From: JAJFUI01 sp039679885
GTDB taxonomy: Bacteria; Planctomycetota; Planctomycetia; Pirellulales; Thermoguttaceae
NCBI GenBank assembly: GCA_039679885.1
Contig: JBDKUC010000328.1
Location: 1-10,710, forward strand
Direction: 5' to 3'
DNA length: 10,710 nucleotides
Shown here: piece after piece, positions 1 to 7,545 of the stretch
Layout: each line of letters starts with the position of its first letter
Numbering within the stretch: the first letter of the stretch is position 1
The notes under the pieces: generated by a model
The model's database searches: none
What the model saw: the letters and a program-made list of their open reading frames with translations, nothing else
Told to the model about the DNA's origin: nothing
Program-made: the position numbers and the translations under genes

Positions 1-1292
1 GCCGACGCGTCTTTCTTGGCATCTGTCTTCTGCCCGGTCGGCGTGGTTGCAGACCCCGACGACTGCAAGACGTCGCGTTGCCGCCGCGATTCGATCAGCG
101 CGAGCAACTCGTCGTCGCCCAGATCGATCTTGTAGTGGGCGTCGGGCGTCACGCCCCACTCGTCCGTCTCCTTGGCGTCGGGGAAGCGGTGGATGTTCTT
201 GCCGCTCGGGCGGCGGTAGCTGGCCGTGGTCAACTTCAGGGCGCTGCGTCCCTCTTCCAGCCCGATCAGGTTCTGCACGCTCCCCTTCCCCCAGGTTCGC
301 TCGCCGACGATCACCGCCCTCTTGTGGTCTTGCAGGCAGGCCGCGACGATCTCGCTGGCGCTGGCGCTGAAGCGGTTGACGAGGATGACCATCGGGAAGC
401 CCTCGAAGGTCTCGCCCTTCTTGGCGTTCCAGACCCGCGCGGGGCTGTTACGCCCCTCGGTGCTGACGATGCGTCCTTCGGAAATGAACAGGCCGCTGGT
501 GTCGACCGCGGCGGTCAACAGCCCGCCGGGGTTGAACCGCAGGTCGAGGATCAGGCCGCGAAGTTTCTGCCCTTTGAGATCCCCCAGCACATGGCGAAGC
601 CGTTCGGCCGTATCGCGGCTGAAAGCCGTCACCCGCACGTAGCCGATGCGGAGTTTGGGATCGAGCATGTAGTCCCACTGGCCGTCCGGCTTGCGGCGGT
701 CGCCCAGCACGGTCTCGACGTGGATCTTCTCGCGTTTGAGCGTGACCTTCTCTTTGGCTTGCTTGCCGGGATGAATCACGGTGAGGGTCACCGAGGTGCC
801 CTCTTGGCCTTTGAGCATTCGAACGGCATCGTCGACCGCCAGCGAATCGGTCGCCCGGCCGTCGATCTCGATGATGCGGTCGCCAGCCACGAGTCCGGCG
901 CGGTAGGCGGGCGTGCCATAGATAGGACTGAGCACCCTCAGTTGCCCGTCGTCGGTGGCGATCTGGATGCCGATGCCGCCGAACTCGCTTTCGATCTCCG
1001 CCCGGAATCGCTGGATGTCGTCGGGCCCGATGTAGTTCGAGTAGGGATCGAGCTTTGCCAGGACACCGCGGATGGCCGCTTCGATCAGTTCCCGGCGGTT
1101 TACTTCCGTGACGTAGTTCCGCTCGACCTGGTCGATCGTGTCGGCCAGCAGGCCGAACAGTTCATAGTCATCCAGCTCGGGTTTCGCAGCCGCCTTGGCT
1201 GGTTCCGCGGGCGTCTTGGCCGGCTCGGCCGGCAACGGCGTCGCGGCGGCGATCAGAACGACCGCGATCAACGATCGGCGAAGAAAGCTCAT
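1..1292 (-). CDS. S41 family C-terminal processing peptidase with PDZ domain (3' end outside window)
   Basis: Exported serine protease of the CtpA/Prc (tail-specific protease) family, which cleaves proteins near their C-termini in the periplasm. I translated it by hand; 430 codons lie in the window. Residues 1-23 form a signal peptide (basic MSFLRR, then a hydrophobic stretch ending near PAEPA). A PDZ domain spans about 103-190 and begins with GGIGIQI. The protease core carries the Ser-Lys dyad: Ser311 in SASE, Asp322 in QDH and Lys336 in WGKGS. The spacings of 11 and 14 residues equal those of E. coli Prc S430/D441/K455. The tail after about residue 360 is low-complexity (SSGSATTPTGQKTD) and still open at the window edge, so little of the protein should be missing. 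The start is supported by GGAG (1301-1304 on this strand) 8 bases before the ATG and by a promoter 86 bases upstream. The substrate is unknown. Confidence 0.93.
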   Translation of the reverse strand, partial: MSFLRRSLIAVVLIAAATPLPAEPAKTPAEPAKAAAKPELDDYELFGLLADTIDQVERNYVTEVNRRELIEAAIRGVLAKLDPYSNYIGPDDIQRFRAEIESEFGGIGIQIATDDGQLRVLSPIYGTPAYRAGLVAGDRIIEIDGRATDSLAVDDAVRMLKGQEGTSVTLTVIHPGKQAKEKVTLKREKIHVETVLGDRRKPDGQWDYMLDPKLRIGYVRVTAFSRDTAERLRHVLGDLKGQKLRGLILDLRFNPGGLLTAAVDTSGLFISEGRIVSTEGRNSPARVWNAKKGETFEGFPMVILVNRFSASASEIVAACLQDHKRAVIVGERTWGKGSVQNLIGLEEGRSALKLTTASYRRPSGKNIHRFPDAKETDEWGVTPDAHYKIDLGDDELLALIESRRQRDVLQSSGSATTPTGQKTDAKKDAS

Positions 1293-1384
1293 CGAAGGGG
1301 CTCCGAAGGGACATGAGACGGGGTTCCGAGCCCGTCTCGGCGTCTTGGCGAGGGCCGTGCAGGCCATGCCGCCAAGCGGAGAGA

Positions 1385-1413
1385 AGTATACGACGCCCTT
1401 GCAATGCCGACAA
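1385..1413 (-). promoter_or_regulatory. Sigma70-type promoter for the S41 peptidase
   Basis: On the minus strand, TTGTCG (1408-1413) and TATACT (1385-1390) are separated by exactly 17 bases. They match the TTGACA/TATAAT consensus at 4 of 6 and 5 of 6 positions. Transcription would begin near 1378, leaving a leader of about 86 bases before the ATG at 1292. It lies outside the neighbouring palindrome, so the peptidase can be expressed independently of the radical SAM gene upstream. Called by eye from consensus only. Confidence 0.55.
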
Positions 1414-1443
1414 GCCAACGCCGCGAGCGGCACTCTCTCAGCC

Positions 1444-1647
1444 CCACTACCGTTGAATTATGCAAGCAACCGACAATCTCGTTCCCACGGTCCCCCGTGG
1501 GAACGCACCGGTTGGACGCTCCGGCGTCCTCAGCATATTGGCTCGAAACTGGTTGGCGATCCCCACGACGCGGGAGCGTCGCCACGAGTGTGTTCCCACG
1601 CGGGAGCATGGGAACAAGGTTCTTCGGCGCTAATTCAACGGTATTGG
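1444..1647. repeat. 204-bp imperfect palindrome: two inverted copies of a hairpin repeat
   Basis: The two halves are reverse complements over about 85 bases each. The outer ends 1444-1460 and 1631-1647 match at 16 of 17 positions, including a perfect 13-base core CCGTTGAATTA plus two bases. The inner hairpins 1480-1505 and 1591-1616 match at 21 of 26. The innermost pieces 1515-1528 and 1567-1580 match at 13 of 14. A 38-base centre (1529-1566) is unpaired. Each half is itself structured: 1480-1490 pairs with 1495-1505 (11 perfect pairs, loop TCCC), and 1591-1598 pairs with 1609-1616 (8 pairs). It starts 2 bases after the radical SAM stop codon and could act as its terminator, although no T-run follows. 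An old pair of inverted mobile repeats or a MITE-like element fits equally well. Confidence 0.8.
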
Positions 1648-1649
1648 CC

Positions 1650-3065
1650 TTAGCCCGCTTTTTCGTGGTTCGTGTGGCGGCGGAACCACTTGCCAAGCTT
1701 GCGGTTCGCCTGCGTGATCACGAGCATCGCCAGGAAGGGAGGAATCGATCGGAGGGCTTTCAGCCGCACGCGCCAGTTCAACTGCCGGTAGATCTTGATG
1801 ACGACGGCGGCCACGTGCAGCGGCGAGTGGAATCGCCGGTCGATCGTCTTGCGGAGTTCGGCGATTTGGTGCGACGAGAGCGCGTCGCTATAGACGAAGC
1901 CCTCCTCGTCGATGTGATAGCCCGGCGTGTTGGCGACCAAGTCCTCGATGCCCGAATAGGGTTCGTTGCGAAGCCGCGAGACGTGGATGAGGTCAATGCC
2001 GAGCGATCGGGCGAAGGACGCCGTCGAGAGCATCTGCTCCTCAGTCTCGCCGAGATTGCCGACGATGAAATAGGCGTTGATGATCATCTTCGACTTCCGC
2101 AGCACCTCGAAACGGCGGCGGACTTGCGCGATCGTGAAGCCCTTGCCCATCGACTTGAGCGTCGCGTCCTGTGTCGACTCGACGCCGACGAGCATGGCCA
2201 GAAAGCCGGCCTGCTCCATCTTGCGGAGGACGTCCGGCCGGTCGGCGATCTCGAGCCGGGCATTGATGATGTAATGCTTGTGGATGCCGCGCGCGATGAG
2301 CAAATCGCAAATGGCGATGACCCGCTCCGGATCGTATGTGAACACGTCGTCGACGAACATGACCAGGTCGGCGTCGATCTGTTCGATCTCGCGGACGACC
2401 GACTCGGGCGAGCGCGGCGCCCAGTGGCGTTTCACGCCCCAAGGATTGATCGAGAAGTTGCAGAACTTGCAGTGGAACGGACAGCCGCGCGAGCCGGTGA
2501 CCTGATCGAGCTTGATCCCCGCGCTGATGCCCTTGCTCGTCAAGTAGTAGGGATGCGACCGCAACCGGCGGGCGGGCATCAGGTTCTCGTCCAGCGGGGC
2601 ATTGGCCCGGGGCGGGGTGAACAGCAGTTGGCCGTCGTCGCCGCGGTGGACCAGGCCCGCGATTTCCGGCCAGGGCTTTCCCTCGCCGATCTCGGCAATC
2701 GCCCGCTCGCCGTCGCCGCAGACGACCGCTTTGACGTTCGGGCAAGCTTCGAGCCAGTAGCGAGGGTCTTCGGTCGCCGTCCGCCCGCCGACGATGACGC
2801 TGATGCCGGGCGGCAGCGAATTGATGTCGTCGCGGATCAGCTCGACGTTGAACCGCCAGTTGATCGAGTAGCAGACCAAGTCGGTGTCCGGCCTGACCAG
2901 CGGCCGGGTGCCGGGCGTCCGCTGATGCCGGAAATTGACCAGCTCGATTTCCTTGGCGTAAGGTTCGAGCGCCGCGGCAATGTATTCAAGCCCCAGCGGC
3001 GGGAACGACGTGATCGAGCGAGGCGTGTGCGGGTAAGGATAGACGCAGAGGACGTGGCGATACAT
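1650..3065 (-). CDS. Radical SAM protein with N-terminal B12-binding-type domain
   Basis: 471-residue protein. The N-terminal part (about 1-140) has the Rossmann-like layout of the B12-binding domain seen in class B radical SAM enzymes (HVLCVYPYP, then PPLGLEYIAAAL, later VIVGGRTA near residue 93). I see no DxHxxG motif, so cobalamin binding is uncertain, as in many relatives. The radical SAM domain starts at about residue 190 with CPFHCKFC: Cys195, Cys199 and Cys202 would hold the 4Fe-4S cluster that cleaves S-adenosylmethionine. Further family signs are VDDVF, an INARLEIADRPDVL stretch and VGVES. The C-terminal 100 residues are basic and partly hydrophobic. I chose the ATG at 3063-3065 because MYRHVLCVYP begins the domain and GGAG lies 11 bases upstream; the longer reading to 3257 adds only Arg/Ser-rich non-conserved sequence. 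The substrate cannot be named; methyl transfer or ring chemistry on lipids or pigments are the usual options. It appears monocistronic. Confidence 0.88.
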   Translation of the reverse strand: MYRHVLCVYPYPHTPRSITSFPPLGLEYIAAALEPYAKEIELVNFRHQRTPGTRPLVRPDTDLVCYSINWRFNVELIRDDINSLPPGISVIVGGRTATEDPRYWLEACPNVKAVVCGDGERAIAEIGEGKPWPEIAGLVHRGDDGQLLFTPPRANAPLDENLMPARRLRSHPYYLTSKGISAGIKLDQVTGSRGCPFHCKFCNFSINPWGVKRHWAPRSPESVVREIEQIDADLVMFVDDVFTYDPERVIAICDLLIARGIHKHYIINARLEIADRPDVLRKMEQAGFLAMLVGVESTQDATLKSMGKGFTIAQVRRRFEVLRKSKMIINAYFIVGNLGETEEQMLSTASFARSLGIDLIHVSRLRNEPYSGIEDLVANTPGYHIDEEGFVYSDALSSHQIAELRKTIDRRFHSPLHVAAVVIKIYRQLNWRVRLKALRSIPPFLAMLVITQANRKLGKWFRRHTNHEKAG

Positions 3066-3440
3066 GCTGCTTAAAACTCCGGGTTCCGCCACGCTCCAGG
3101 ATGCGCGACACGAAAAATGCGATCGGGCCGCTGATTCCCGCCGGCAGACGCTCCGTCGAAGAAGCCGCGGCCGCAGTAGAAGCGAAAGATCGACCGCAAC
3201 TGGAGATGGGCTTTCGTCTCGCCAGCAAGAAAGCCGTGACGCAAATCGCAGAGTCACTTACCGCGGGAACCGCCGAACGCTCGAATCGAGCTCCAGACCG
3301 TTCTCGCCACTACTACCGCGGGCATTGTAGCAGATCGTCTTGGGAACAAGAAGGCGAACGTTGCGAGCGTCGCCGTCACCGATCGTGGCGTTGGGCGAGC
3401 ACGCTCTGAGGCGCGAAAGACGTGGTTTCGTCCGTCGCCA

Positions 3441-3469
3441 CACGCCCTTCGCCTTGGGCTCAGGGCGTG
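3441..3469. repeat. Hairpin repeat with CACGCCCT/AGGGCGTG arms
   Basis: CACGCCCT (3441-3448) pairs perfectly with AGGGCGTG (3462-3469) around a 13-base loop. The surrounding sequence, CGCCACACGCCC and GGGCGTGCCACCC, looks like an interspersed repeat and not a regulatory element tied to this gene. From memory, similar GGCACGCCC-type repeats recur between genes in Pirellulales-like genomes; that recollection is not checked here. Confidence 0.5.
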
Positions 3470-3549
3470 CCACCCAGCGACTTGCCCATCTTGACACACA
3501 ACGATTGCCGCGAACTCAGGCCGCGATTCGCTCTCCGAGGAAAGCAACG

Positions 3550-3579
3550 TTGACCGGATCGGCGGAAATCCGCGATAAT
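3550..3579 (+). promoter_or_regulatory. Strong sigma70-type promoter for the secretin-like gene
   Basis: TTGACC (3550-3555) and GATAAT (3574-3579) each match the consensus at 5 of 6 positions, with an 18-base spacer. The predicted start of transcription near 3586 gives a leader of about 43 bases, which contains the AAGGAAGGA ribosome binding site (3611-3619) just before the ATG at 3629. Confidence 0.6.
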
Positions 3580-3628
3580 CGCCCCCGTGTGTGCGTGGTG
3601 ACTACTACCCAAGGAAGGACAGTCGAAC

Positions 3629-4756
3629 ATGAAGACCGGTGACTGCAATGGGTTGTTGCCCGGCGCCCGCTGGGCCATCATGACTCTGGCAGCGGCGCTC
3701 ACGCTTGGATCGGGCGAGGCATTTGCCCGCTCAAACGCCGAGAAGCCGCCAGCAACGCCGCGGAAGCAGGCGGCCTCGCGTGACGCCTTGTCCCGCGCGG
3801 ACTACTCGGTCGGCGAGGCTCTTTCTCGAATCCAAGAAGAACGAAAACTTGATCGCGCCAAGAGCAAGACCTTCTTGGTCCGTGCATTGAAGTTGTGTCT
3901 GGCGTCGGCGGATAGGGCTTACGTGCAGGCGCATCCTAACACCGTCCTTGTAGACGAGACGACGATCGCTTGGGCCAAGGACCGCGAGAACACGCTTGAA
4001 GTCGATAGCACGCCCGCCGGCCATCGAAGGATTCGTGAGACGCTTGATGCGATACATCGCCGCGGCACGGCTGCCATGACGATCCAGGTCTACTTTCTGA
4101 CGACAACCGGCGACGAGATCAAGCGGCTGGGCTTTTCCGGGCTGATTTCCGATCCGCTAGACAACAAGCCGAGTGACTCGGCCTTCGAGCCCGAGTTGCT
4201 GCAAACCCCATCCACAACGGGGACGCGAAACATCACCGAGACGGTTTCGCCGCTGTTATACAAGATCGTCGAGACGAAAGACGAACGTGAGATTCTCTCT
4301 CGCTGGGAGCGGGACCGCATGACCAATGCGATTGAATTTCCGAAGCTCACCGTCTTCAACGGTCAAACCGCCCGCCTCTCGGACGTCGCGCAGACGCCAG
4401 TGGTCGTTGGCGTCAAGAACGGTCAGCCGCAAATCCGCGTGTTGCAGGAGGGAACGACGATACAGCTTCAGCCAGCGGTTGATGAAAAGGGCAACCTGAC
4501 GCTCCGCTTTGTCGGCAATTTTGCCAAGATCACCAAGGTGGAGACACTCCAGTTGGCTTCCAGTTCCGGTGGCAAGCCCGTTACGGTTCAAGTGCCTGAG
4601 ACGGCGGCCACTCGACTCCAAGGCGAGCTCGAACTGCCGTGGAGCACTCGGTTGATTCTCGATGGCACGCATCTCCTTACGTCCGGCCCCAATCGACCTG
4701 AACTCTGCCTGGTGATCCGTGTCGACAAGGCCACGGAACTGTTGCCGGAGAACTGA
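3629..4756 (+). CDS. Exported secretin-like protein lacking a full pore domain
   Basis: 375 residues. A signal peptide is likely (about 1-34: basic start, hydrophobic IMTLAAALTLGSG, then AFARS), so the protein is exported. Residues 105-158 resemble a secretin N-domain: LVDETTIAW, then LEVDSTPAGHRRIRETLDAI, then MTIQVYFLTT. Residues 237-345 resemble the secretin beta domain: FPKLTVFNGQTARL, QTPVVVGV, IRVLQEGTTIQLQPAVDEKG, followed by a LELPWSTRLILDGTHLL stretch like the secretin C-terminal lip. True outer-membrane secretins (GspD, PilQ) are usually 600 or more residues with several N-domains, so this protein is too short to build a standard channel. It has its own promoter and AAGGAAGGA ribosome binding site 9 bases before the ATG, and no secretion genes adjoin it. 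Role unknown; a soluble or partial secretin-fold envelope protein is my inference. Confidence 0.75.
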   Translation: MKTGDCNGLLPGARWAIMTLAAALTLGSGEAFARSNAEKPPATPRKQAASRDALSRADYSVGEALSRIQEERKLDRAKSKTFLVRALKLCLASADRAYVQAHPNTVLVDETTIAWAKDRENTLEVDSTPAGHRRIRETLDAIHRRGTAAMTIQVYFLTTTGDEIKRLGFSGLISDPLDNKPSDSAFEPELLQTPSTTGTRNITETVSPLLYKIVETKDEREILSRWERDRMTNAIEFPKLTVFNGQTARLSDVAQTPVVVGVKNGQPQIRVLQEGTTIQLQPAVDEKGNLTLRFVGNFAKITKVETLQLASSSGGKPVTVQVPETAATRLQGELELPWSTRLILDGTHLLTSGPNRPELCLVIRVDKATELLPEN

Positions 4757-4810
4757 CTTTGCGAGATGGATGCCGCGGTTCACCCGATCCGGCGGGACGA
4801 TTGTAAAGTG

Positions 4811-4870
4811 TTTGTAGTTCCGGCTTTAGCCGGTATTGTCAGTAAAGCCGCCTAAAGGCGGAACTACGAA
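4811..4870. repeat. 60-bp foldback repeat with two nested 14-bp palindromes
   Basis: The arms 4811-4833 and 4848-4870 are reverse complements at 20 of 23 positions, around a 14-base centre. Each arm also contains its own small palindrome: CCGGCTTTAGCCGG (4820-4833) and CCGCCTAAAGGCGG (4848-4861). The arms differ at paired positions that keep each small palindrome intact (GGC..GCC versus GCC..GGC). It lies 54 bases past the secretin-like stop codon and could end its transcription, but no T-run follows. GTAGTTCCGGCTTT-type repeats look like members of a genome-wide family; copy number cannot be seen here. Confidence 0.75.
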
Positions 4871-4922
4871 CGACTATGCAGTCCCCCCTGGCCCGTCGGC
4901 GGCGCCTTGCGAAAAACTGCGG

Positions 4923-4943
4923 CGGGGGCGACAATAACCCCCG
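4923..4943 (+). promoter_or_regulatory. GC hairpin ending directly at the comEC start codon
   Basis: CGGGGG (4923-4928) and CCCCCG (4938-4943) can form six G-C pairs around the loop CGACAATAA, and the last paired base touches the A of the ATG at 4944. The loop includes an in-frame TAA (4935-4937), so translation cannot start further upstream. No Shine-Dalgarno sequence sits at normal spacing. The structure may limit translation, or it may be chance in GC-rich DNA. Confidence 0.4.
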
Positions 4944-7508
4944 ATGGAGCCGTTGGCGAAGACAAACGCCGAGCCGAGCGAGACCGACAGACCACGTCCG
5001 CCGGCCTATCAGCCGTTGGTCCTCGTGTTGACGGCCGTCGCGGGCGGCATTCTCTTCGATTCCGTTTGGCCGCTCCAGCTTTGGTGTTGGGCCTGTCTGG
5101 CTGTGGTCTGTCTGGCCGCTTGGGCTGGCATCGCGTGGCGCAGCTTTCGCAGGATGGAGGAAGCGGCGAGTGGCAATGTTCGCCCGGCAACATCGGCTGT
5201 CTTGGCGATCGGCAGCTTCACGGTGCTGCTGGCCGTGGCCGCAGCGGCCGGCGCGTGGCATCATTGCCGCTGGTCGCTCTGCGGCGATGACGACTTGGGC
5301 CGCTACGCCCGGCTGAAGCGCGTGCCGGTGTGCGTCGAGGCCATCGCCCTGGGCTCGCCACGCCAAATGCCGCGGGCGGCGTTCGATCCGATGCAGGGCA
5401 TTCCACGCAACGAGGAGATCTCCCGGCTGGCGGTCGATCTGGTCACGCTGCGGAACGGCTCGACGTGGCAGTCGGTGTCTGGCAGAGCGACGCTCCTGGT
5501 CATCGGTCCGAGACCGCAGCTCATGGCCGGCGATCGGATGCGGTGCTTCGTGCAGCTCTCGGTGCCGAGCGGACCGCGGAACCCCGGCGGCTTCGATCTG
5601 GCCGCGCGCGACCGTGGCGAGGGCATCTTGAGCGGCCTTCAGGCCGAAGTGCCGGAATGCCTGTCGGTGACCGAGTCCGGCCGATGGCTGAGCGTCACGA
5701 GGCTGCTCGACACCGTTCGCATGCAGAGCAATCGCCTTCTGGAGTCCTATGTCGATCCGGGACACGCCGAAATGGCCGAGGCCGTTCTGTTGGGCGAACG
5801 CGAGCAACTCGAGCCCGGGCGGATCGAGAACTTCATGGCCACCGGCGTCGTGCATCTGCTGGTCATCGCCGGTCTTCACGTCGGCATCCTGGCCGGCGCG
5901 TTGTTCTGGCTTCTGCGCCGCACGCCGCTGAGCCAGGCCTGGGCCGCCGGGGTCGTCGCCGTCGCCACGCTCTTCTACATGCTGTTGGTCGACGCGGGGC
6001 CGCCCGTCGTCCGGGCGGCCGTGTTGGTCCTCATCACGTGTCTCGGCATCTGCCTGGGACGGCGAGGCTTCAGCTTCAACTCGCTCGCCGCGGCGGCAAT
6101 CGTGGTCCTCATCATCAATCCCAATCACCTGTTTCACGCCGGCGCGCAACTCTCCTTTCTCTCGGTCGCCGGGCTGATGTGGCTTGCCCCGCGATGGCTG
6201 AGAACACAGAACGATCCGCTGGACCGATTGATCGAACGGAACCTGACGTGGATGGGCCGGTTGTTCTGGGGCGTTCGACGCGGTTTGCGGCACATGGCGA
6301 TCGTCAGCCTGGTGATCGCGCTCTTGACAACGCCATTGGTCATGGCCCGATTCCACCTCTGCACGCCGGTTGCGATCTTGCTGAACACGATCGTCTGGCT
6401 GCCGATGGCCATCGGCTTGGTCAGCGGCGCGGCGCTGCTCGTGGTCGCCGGAGTCGTGCCGCCGTTGGGACATCTCTGCGGCGGGCTCTGCAACCTGAAC
6501 TTCGGCCTGCTCGAAGGATGCGTCACGGTCGCAAGGCGAATTCCGTGTGGACATTTCTGGCTGCCTGGTCCGGCCGACTGGTGGCTCTGGGGATTCTATG
6601 GCGGCCTCGCGATTCTGGCTGCGTTTCCGCGTCTCCGGCCGCCGCGACGGTGGCGCCTGGCCCTCGTGGCCGCGTGGATCACTGTCGGCGTCTGCGCCAG
6701 CAATTGGCGGCACGATCCGAATCGCCTCGAATGCACCTTCTTGAGCATGGGCCACGGTTGCGCGGTGCTCCTGGAATTGCCTTCCGGCCAAACGCTCCTC
6801 TATGACGCGGGCCAATCCGGTGCTCCAAAGGCAGGCAGCCGCGCCGTCTCCGGGTTCCTTTGGTCTCGTGGAATCATGCACCTCGATGCGGTCGTGCTGT
6901 CGCATCCCGATCTGGATCATTACAACGCGGTCCCGGAGCTGCTCGAACGATTCTCGGTCGGCGTGGTCTATGTCTCGCCGATGATGTTCGAAAAGCAGAA
7001 CCAGTCCATGGCCGCGCTCCGAGCGGCGATCGAACGCCACGGTGTGCCGATACGGACCGTCCGCGGCGGCGATCGGCTCCGCGGGGGCGAGCGCTGCCGG
7101 CTGGAAGTGCTTCATCCCCCGCGGCGGCCGTCGTTGCCTGACATGATGGCCTCGGACAACTCGAACAGCCTCGTCCTAGCCGTCGAGGCCTTCGGGCGGC
7201 GCGTTCTGCTGGCCGGCGATCTCGAGTCGCCGGGCTTGGACGACGTGCTCGCCGAGGAGCCGGAGCGGTGCGACGTCCTTTTGGCCCCGCACCACGGCAG
7301 CCGGCGGAGCAACTCGCCAAAGCTGGCCGCATGGTGCCGGCCCCGCTGGGTCGTCCTGAGCGGCGACGGCCGCTCCGCGCTGCCGGAGATCGAGGCCACG
7401 TTTCGCGCGGTCGGCAGCCAGGTGTTCCACACGCATCTCGGCGGTGCGATCCAAGTGCGGATCACCGGTGACGACGCGAAGGTCACGCCGTTCGTGCAAC
7501 CGCAGTAG
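4944..7508 (+). CDS. comEC: ComEC/Rec2 family DNA internalisation channel with metallo-beta-lactamase domain
   Basis: 854 residues, the full three-part ComEC layout. Residues 25-220 hold N-terminal membrane segments and the DUF4131-type OB-like region. Residues 265-545 are the Competence membrane domain, recognised by AEAVLLGEREQL and HLLVIAGLHVG (residues 304-314), followed by many hydrophobic helices. Residues 595-850 are a metallo-beta-lactamase domain with SHPDLDH (His654, Asp658, His659), AGDLES (Asp759) and LAPHHGS (His783, His784). In transformable bacteria ComEC carries single-stranded DNA across the inner membrane, and the C-terminal domain is a likely nuclease for the non-transported strand. 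Deviations: the usual SGLH motif is AGLH, and the usual VGQGD opening of the hydrolase domain is MGHGC; the core metal ligands remain. The ATG is forced by an upstream in-frame stop. No other competence gene adjoins it, so actual DNA uptake is inferred. Confidence 0.92.
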   Translation: MEPLAKTNAEPSETDRPRPPAYQPLVLVLTAVAGGILFDSVWPLQLWCWACLAVVCLAAWAGIAWRSFRRMEEAASGNVRPATSAVLAIGSFTVLLAVAAAAGAWHHCRWSLCGDDDLGRYARLKRVPVCVEAIALGSPRQMPRAAFDPMQGIPRNEEISRLAVDLVTLRNGSTWQSVSGRATLLVIGPRPQLMAGDRMRCFVQLSVPSGPRNPGGFDLAARDRGEGILSGLQAEVPECLSVTESGRWLSVTRLLDTVRMQSNRLLESYVDPGHAEMAEAVLLGEREQLEPGRIENFMATGVVHLLVIAGLHVGILAGALFWLLRRTPLSQAWAAGVVAVATLFYMLLVDAGPPVVRAAVLVLITCLGICLGRRGFSFNSLAAAAIVVLIINPNHLFHAGAQLSFLSVAGLMWLAPRWLRTQNDPLDRLIERNLTWMGRLFWGVRRGLRHMAIVSLVIALLTTPLVMARFHLCTPVAILLNTIVWLPMAIGLVSGAALLVVAGVVPPLGHLCGGLCNLNFGLLEGCVTVARRIPCGHFWLPGPADWWLWGFYGGLAILAAFPRLRPPRRWRLALVAAWITVGVCASNWRHDPNRLECTFLSMGHGCAVLLELPSGQTLLYDAGQSGAPKAGSRAVSGFLWSRGIMHLDAVVLSHPDLDHYNAVPELLERFSVGVVYVSPMMFEKQNQSMAALRAAIERHGVPIRTVRGGDRLRGGERCRLEVLHPPRRPSLPDMMASDNSNSLVLAVEAFGRRVLLAGDLESPGLDDVLAEEPERCDVLLAPHHGSRRSNSPKLAAWCRPRWVVLSGDGRSALPEIEATFRAVGSQVFHTHLGGAIQVRITGDDAKVTPFVQPQ

Positions 7509-7545
7509 CTCACGATCGTGGGTGCAAGTCGCGCTTTGCAGCACC

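Larger units (their letters stand above)
3066..3628. other. Divergent intergenic spacer (563 bp)
   Basis: This region separates the radical SAM gene (leftward) from the secretin-like gene (rightward). Reading frames exist in it on both strands, but their translations are Arg/Ser-rich, resemble no family and overlap each other, so I call no gene. It holds a small palindrome GCTCGAATCGAGC (3279-3291), a hairpin repeat (3441-3469) and the promoter for the rightward gene (3550-3579). On the leftward strand a TACAAT hexamer at 3324-3329 could be a -10 element for the radical SAM gene, but no convincing -35 box goes with it. Confidence 0.6.

Noticed and set aside
78..1316. 412-codon plus-strand frame over the S41 peptidase
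   Set aside because: The minus strand shows the Ser-Asp-Lys catalytic pattern and PDZ domain; the plus frame has no recognisable domain.
1404..3074. Open frame of 556 codons on the plus strand across the radical SAM gene
   Set aside because: It is the antisense of a gene with clear motifs, begins inside the palindrome, and its product is a repetitive Asp/Arg/Val mixture typical of shadow frames.
3324..3329. TACAAT as a -10 box for the radical SAM gene (minus strand)
   Set aside because: The nearest TTGTTC is only 14 bases away and the leader would be about 250 bases long, so the promoter is not convincing.
3101..3409. Small plus-strand frame in the divergent spacer (102 codons)
   Set aside because: Its first half (SVEEAAAAVEAKDRPQLEMG) looks faintly protein-like, but there is no ribosome binding site, the second half is Arg/Ser-rich repeat sequence, and other frames overlap it.
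5330..6805. 491-codon plus-strand frame inside comEC
   Set aside because: It is an Arg/Ala/Gly-rich out-of-frame reading of comEC with no ribosome binding site or family resemblance.
4839..7115. Long open frame on the minus strand opposite comEC (758 codons)
   Set aside because: Its translation is rich in Arg, Gln, Asp and His with no domain or membrane pattern, as expected for the antisense of a GC-rich gene; the opposite strand encodes a complete ComEC.
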